Position numbers and translations under genes: made by a program | From: Friedmanniella luteola | Lineage (GTDB): Bacteria > Actinomycetota > Actinomycetes > Propionibacteriales > Propionibacteriaceae | Direction of reading: 5' to 3' | Length of the DNA stretch: 64,000 nt | NCBI RefSeq assembly: GCF_900105065.1 | Contig: NZ_LT629749.1 | Span: forward strand, 2,294,001 to 2,358,000 | The notes under the pieces: generated by a model | Told to the model about the DNA's origin: nothing | Database searches by the model: none | Seen by the model: the letters and a program-made list of their open reading frames with translations, nothing else | Shown here: positions 58,776 to 64,000 of the stretch, one piece after another | Position numbering within the stretch: the first letter of the stretch is position 1 | How the letters are laid out: each line of letters begins with the position of its first letter

Positions 58776-60047
58776 ATGACTGATGCTGCGGGGCCTGAAG
58801 CCGCTGGGACAGCGGGCACCGGTCCGGCGTCGTTCGGTCGGGTGGACCCCGATGGCACCGTCTTCGTCCGGACGGCGGACGGGGAGCGGAGCGTCGGCCA
58901 GGTGCCCGGCGTGCCCGCCGAGGAGGCGATGGCCTTCTTCACCCGCCGCTACGAGGCCCTCGAGCTGGAGGTCTCGCTGCTGGAGCGGCGGGTCGCCTCC
59001 GGCGCCCTCTCCCCCGACGACGCGGCCGGCTCGGTCAAGACCGTCCGCACCGCCGTCGACGGGGCCCACGCCGTCGGCGACCTCGGCGCCCTGCTCGTGC
59101 GGCTCGACGCCCTGGCGCCGCGGCTCGCCGAGCAGCGTGCGGTCCGGCGCGCGGAGAAGGCCAGGGCCAACGAGGCGGCCCGCACGGCGAAGGAGGCCTT
59201 CGTCATCGAGGCCGAGAAGCTGGCGGCCGGCAACGACTGGCGCGGCGGAGTCAACCGGTTCCGCGCCCTGCTGGACCAGTGGAAGACGCTGCCCCGCCTC
59301 GACCGCGCCACCGACGACGCGCTCTGGCACCGCTTCTCCAGCGCCCGCACCACCTACACCCGCCGCCGCAAGGCGCAGTTCGCGCAGCAGAACGAGCAGC
59401 GCGAGTCGGCCCGCACCGTCAAGGAGCAGCTGGCCACCGAGGCCGAAGCGCTCGCGGAGTCCACCGACTGGGGCCCGACCACGGGTGTCTACCGCGACCT
59501 CATGCAGCGCTGGAAGGACGCCGGCCCCGCCCCGCGCGGCGTCGACGAAGCCCTCTGGCGCCGCTTCCGCGCCGCCCAGGACACCTTCTTCGCCGCCAAG
59601 TCGGCGGCGATGGCCGAGCAGGACGCCGAGTTCCAGGTCAACGCCGACGCCAAGGAGCGGCTGCTCGCCGAGGCGGAGGCCCAGCTGCCCGTCAGCGACC
59701 CGGCCGCCGGCCGCGCCATGTACCGGGACCTCATCGAGCGCTGGTCGGCGCTGGGCAAGGTCCCGCGCGACTCGATCCGGCCGCTGGAGAACCGGCTGCG
59801 GGCCGTCGAGGAGGCGGTCAACAACGCCGAGGAGGAGCGCTGGCGGCGCACCAACCCCGAGGCCCGCGCCCGCGCCCAGGACACCGCCGCCAAGCTGGAG
59901 GCGCAGATCGCGACGCTGCTGGAGAAGGCCGACCAGGCCGAGGCCCGCGGCGACGTCAAGGCCGCCGCCGACGCCCGCAGCTCGGTCGAGACCTACCAGG
60001 AGTGGCTCGAGCAGGCCCGCAAGGCCGTGGCCGACTACTCGGGGTGA
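58776..60047 (+). CDS. DUF349 domain protein
   Basis: A 423-aa largely helical protein. Residues 1-60 form a small beta-rich part (ASFGRVDPDGTVFVRTADGE), followed by several DUF349 repeats marked by W-K/W-S motifs (RFRALLDQWKTLPRLDRATD; YRDLMQRWKDAGPAPRGVDE; YRDLIERWSALGKVPRDSIR) and a C-terminal coiled coil (AQDTAAKLEAQIATLLEKAD). Function not established; related proteins are RNA- or nucleotide-associated. Convergent with relA. Confidence 0.9.
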   Translation: MTDAAGPEAAGTAGTGPASFGRVDPDGTVFVRTADGERSVGQVPGVPAEEAMAFFTRRYEALELEVSLLERRVASGALSPDDAAGSVKTVRTAVDGAHAVGDLGALLVRLDALAPRLAEQRAVRRAEKARANEAARTAKEAFVIEAEKLAAGNDWRGGVNRFRALLDQWKTLPRLDRATDDALWHRFSSARTTYTRRRKAQFAQQNEQRESARTVKEQLATEAEALAESTDWGPTTGVYRDLMQRWKDAGPAPRGVDEALWRRFRAAQDTFFAAKSAAMAEQDAEFQVNADAKERLLAEAEAQLPVSDPAAGRAMYRDLIERWSALGKVPRDSIRPLENRLRAVEEAVNNAEEERWRRTNPEARARAQDTAAKLEAQIATLLEKADQAEARGDVKAAADARSSVETYQEWLEQARKAVADYSG

Positions 60048-60096
60048 GCTGCTGCGCGTCGGGCGGGCAGCCTGCCGCGCGCCCCGGCCGGAGGCC

Positions 60097-60182
60097 GGTC
60101 CCCCACTTCACACCCCGTCGGTGGTCGACGCACCCCGTGCACGGGGTGTGAAGTACGCGCACGGGGTGTGAAGTGGGGGACC
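60097..60182. repeat. Composite inverted and direct repeat between DUF349 gene and relA
   Basis: Perfect 22-nt inverted arms (60097-60118 and 60161-60182; core CCCCCACTTCACACCCCGT) enclose 42 nt. Inside lie the perfect 18-bp palindrome CACCCCGTGCACGGGGTG (60131-60148) and a direct copy of GCACGGGGTGTGAAGT (60139-60154, again at 60159-60174, 20-nt period). Alternative hairpins are possible. The 203-bp gap holds no gene. Confidence 0.85.
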
Positions 60183-60250
60183 CACGGGGGCCGCGGCCCC
60201 GGCACCAGCTCGTCAGCGTCGCAGCGACAGCGCCGCGTGCGCGGCAGACG

Positions 60251-62638
<2,388 letters not shown>

Positions 62639-62667
62639 AGGCTGTCCCTCACCTCGACGGTGGGCTC

Positions 62668-62673
62668 AGTCTA
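62668..62673 (-). promoter_or_regulatory. Candidate -10 of relA
   Basis: TAGACT on minus in the 44-bp gap between the channel gene and relA, giving a leader of about 25-30 nt with the ribosome binding site. Confidence 0.4.
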
Positions 62674-62682
62674 GGTGCAAGG

Positions 62683-63765
62683 TCAGGGCTGCTCGGCCGC
62701 GTGGCGCACGACGACGACCTGGTCGCCGGTCTCCAGCTTGGCCACCGTCGGGTCGTAGAAGCGGCGCAGCGTCCGGTTGCGGACCACGGCGATCACCCGC
62801 TCCCCCTCCACCTGGCCCGGGTTCAGCCCGACCTCGTCGCGGGTCACCTGCCGCTCGCCCACCTCGAGCCCCTCGCGGGAGGACAGCAGGTCCTCGATCA
62901 CGGTGCCCAGGTTGGGGCTGGTGGCCGACAGCCCCAGCAGCCGGCCGACGGCCTCGGAGGAGGTGATCACCGCGTTCGCCCCGGACTGGCGCAGCAGCGA
63001 GGCGTTGTCCTCCTCGCGGACGGCGACCACGACGTGCGCGCTGGGGTTGAGCTGCCGGACGGTCAGGGTGACCAGGATCGCGGAGTCGTCGCGGTCGAGG
63101 GTGATGATCACCTCGCGCGCCTTGATGATCTCGGCCCGGCGCAGCACCTCCCGCCGCGTCGCGTCGCCCTCGATGGCGGCGTAGCCGCGGATGTTCGCGT
63201 CGGACACCGCGGTCCCCCGGCCGTCGATCACGACGATCTGCGCCGGGTTGCAGCCGTTCGCCTCCAGGGTGTCGACGGCGCTGCGGCCCTTGGTGCCGTA
63301 GCCGACCACGACGACGTGGTTGCGCATGTGCTTCCTCCAGCGGGAGTCGAGAAAGATGCGCCGGCCCTCGTTGGCCAGCACCTGCAGCGTCGTCCCGACC
63401 AGCAGGACCAGGAACATGATGCGCAGCGGCGTCACGAGGACCGCGTTCAGGATCCGCGAGTGCGGGGTGATCGGGGTGATGTCGCCGTAGCCGGTGGTCG
63501 TGATGGTGACGGTGGCGTAGTAGATGGCGTCGACCAGGGTGACCTCGCCGTCGTGGCTGTCGGTGTAGGCGTTCCGGTCGAGGTACACGAGCAGCACGAT
63601 GAACGCCACCAGCAGGAGCGCCAGCACCCCGCGGCGGGCCAGCTCGACCAGCGGCGACGTGGTCCGGGCCGGCAGGCTGACCAGGGCGTCGTGGGTCCAC
63701 GGCCGCTGGCCGCGCTGCCGCCGCGAGATCAGCGACGGGGTGCTGCCGGTCGCCCGCGAGCTCAT
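62683..63765 (-). CDS. Two-helix K+ channel with RCK (TrkA) domain
   Basis: A 360-aa potassium channel. TM1 about 46-62 ([18 protein letters not shown]), pore helix and selectivity filter TTGYGD at 90-95, TM2 about 105-130. The cytoplasmic RCK part has a Rossmann motif [15 protein letters not shown] (155-160) and a C-terminal TrkA-C subdomain ([20 protein letters not shown]). RCK domains gate with nucleotide or Ca2+. The ATG overlaps the apt stop (ATGA), so the channel is co-translated with apt. Confidence 0.92.
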   Translation of the reverse strand: MSSRATGSTPSLISRRQRGQRPWTHDALVSLPARTTSPLVELARRGVLALLLVAFIVLLVYLDRNAYTDSHDGEVTLVDAIYYATVTITTTGYGDITPITPHSRILNAVLVTPLRIMFLVLLVGTTLQVLANEGRRIFLDSRWRKHMRNHVVVVGYGTKGRSAVDTLEANGCNPAQIVVIDGRGTAVSDANIRGYAAIEGDATRREVLRRAEIIKAREVIITLDRDDSAILVTLTVRQLNPSAHVVVAVREEDNASLLRQSGANAVITSSEAVGRLLGLSATSPNLGTVIEDLLSSREGLEVGERQVTRDEVGLNPGQVEGERVIAVVRNRTLRRFYDPTVAKLETGDQVVVVRHAAEQP

Positions 63766-64000
63766 GCCGCTCCGCTGGTCAGCACGGCGGACACGCGCTC
63801 GAGACCGTGCTCGGCCAGCAGCGCCCGCCCGGGCAGGAAGGCCAGCTCCAGCAGCACCGAGACGCCGACCACCTCGGCCCCCAGCCGGCGCACCAGGCCG
63901 GCGGCCGCGACCGCGGTGCCCCCGGTGGCCAGCACGTCGTCGACGACCAGCACCCGGTCGCCCGGCCCGACGGCGTCGGCGTGCAGGGCCAGCGTCTCCT
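63762..64000 (-). CDS. apt: Adenine phosphoribosyltransferase, 5' end outside window
   Basis: The visible 79 codons are the C-terminal part of an APRT: the PRPP-binding motif [20 protein letters not shown] followed by [20 protein letters not shown] and a short tail. It salvages adenine to AMP. The start lies beyond the right edge. Gene order secF-apt-relA is usual in actinobacteria; here a K+ channel gene lies between apt and relA. Confidence 0.9.
   Translation of the reverse strand, partial: ETLALHADAVGPGDRVLVVDDVLATGGTAVAAAGLVRRLGAEVVGVSVLLELAFLPGRALLAEHGLERVSAVLTSGAA

Overview
The window is very G+C-rich, densely packed chromosomal DNA from an actinobacterium. Evidence: a complete Pup-proteasome locus (arc, dop, pup, prcB, start of prcA), a WhiB-family regulator, actinobacterial integration host factor (mihF), the gene order carA-carB-pyrD-pyrF-mihF-gmk-rpoZ-coaBC-metK-priA-fmt-rsmB-rpe, many GTG starts and many apparently leaderless genes. 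The mix suggests a Geodermatophilaceae-like soil actinobacterium; that placement is inference. I see no tRNA, rRNA, CRISPR array, prophage or insertion sequence.

Layout. 1-9085, minus strand: HAD phosphatase, lone peptide-binding lipoprotein, trmI, arc, dop, pup, prcB and prcA (cut by the left edge), with a divergent DUF3054 membrane gene between dop and arc. 9239-15896: a PRC-barrel/DUF2382 stress protein, metH (minus), a PAC2 protein and an AI-2E exporter. 15873-34433, almost all minus: rpe, rsmB, fmt, priA, metK, coaBC, rpoZ, gmk, mihF, pyrF, pyrD, carB, carA, interrupted by a frameshifted SOS-type DUF222/HNH gene and a ThrE-like exporter on the plus strand. 34624-37053: a MarR regulator and a 14-helix MFS exporter with a coiled-coil tail. 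They sit where related genomes carry pyrR-pyrB-pyrC. 37134-48630, minus: nusB, efp, then (after two secreted-protein genes on plus) aroB, aroK, aroC, aroE, mltG, ruvX, alaS and two small membrane proteins. 48825-64000: DUF3253 protein, rarA, whiB-like, aspS, two tandem TIMP-like secreted proteins, DUF2252 protein, alpha/beta hydrolase, hisS, MBL hydrolase, DUF349 protein, relA, a K+ channel with RCK domain, and the 3' part of apt.

Functionally this is mostly housekeeping: protein turnover, one-carbon and methionine metabolism, pyrimidine and shikimate synthesis, translation and the stringent response. The most informative non-coding signals are a PyrR-binding-loop RNA in the carA leader, a LexA/SOS box in front of the HNH gene, a repeated pattern of -10 hexamers six or seven bases before start codons, and several perfect hairpins between convergent genes. 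The least ordinary coding items are the C-x-C (TIMP/netrin-like) secreted pair, the lipoprotein plus secreted-protein pair beside aroB, the coiled-coil tail on the MFS exporter, and ruvX, which has no ATG, GTG or TTG start.
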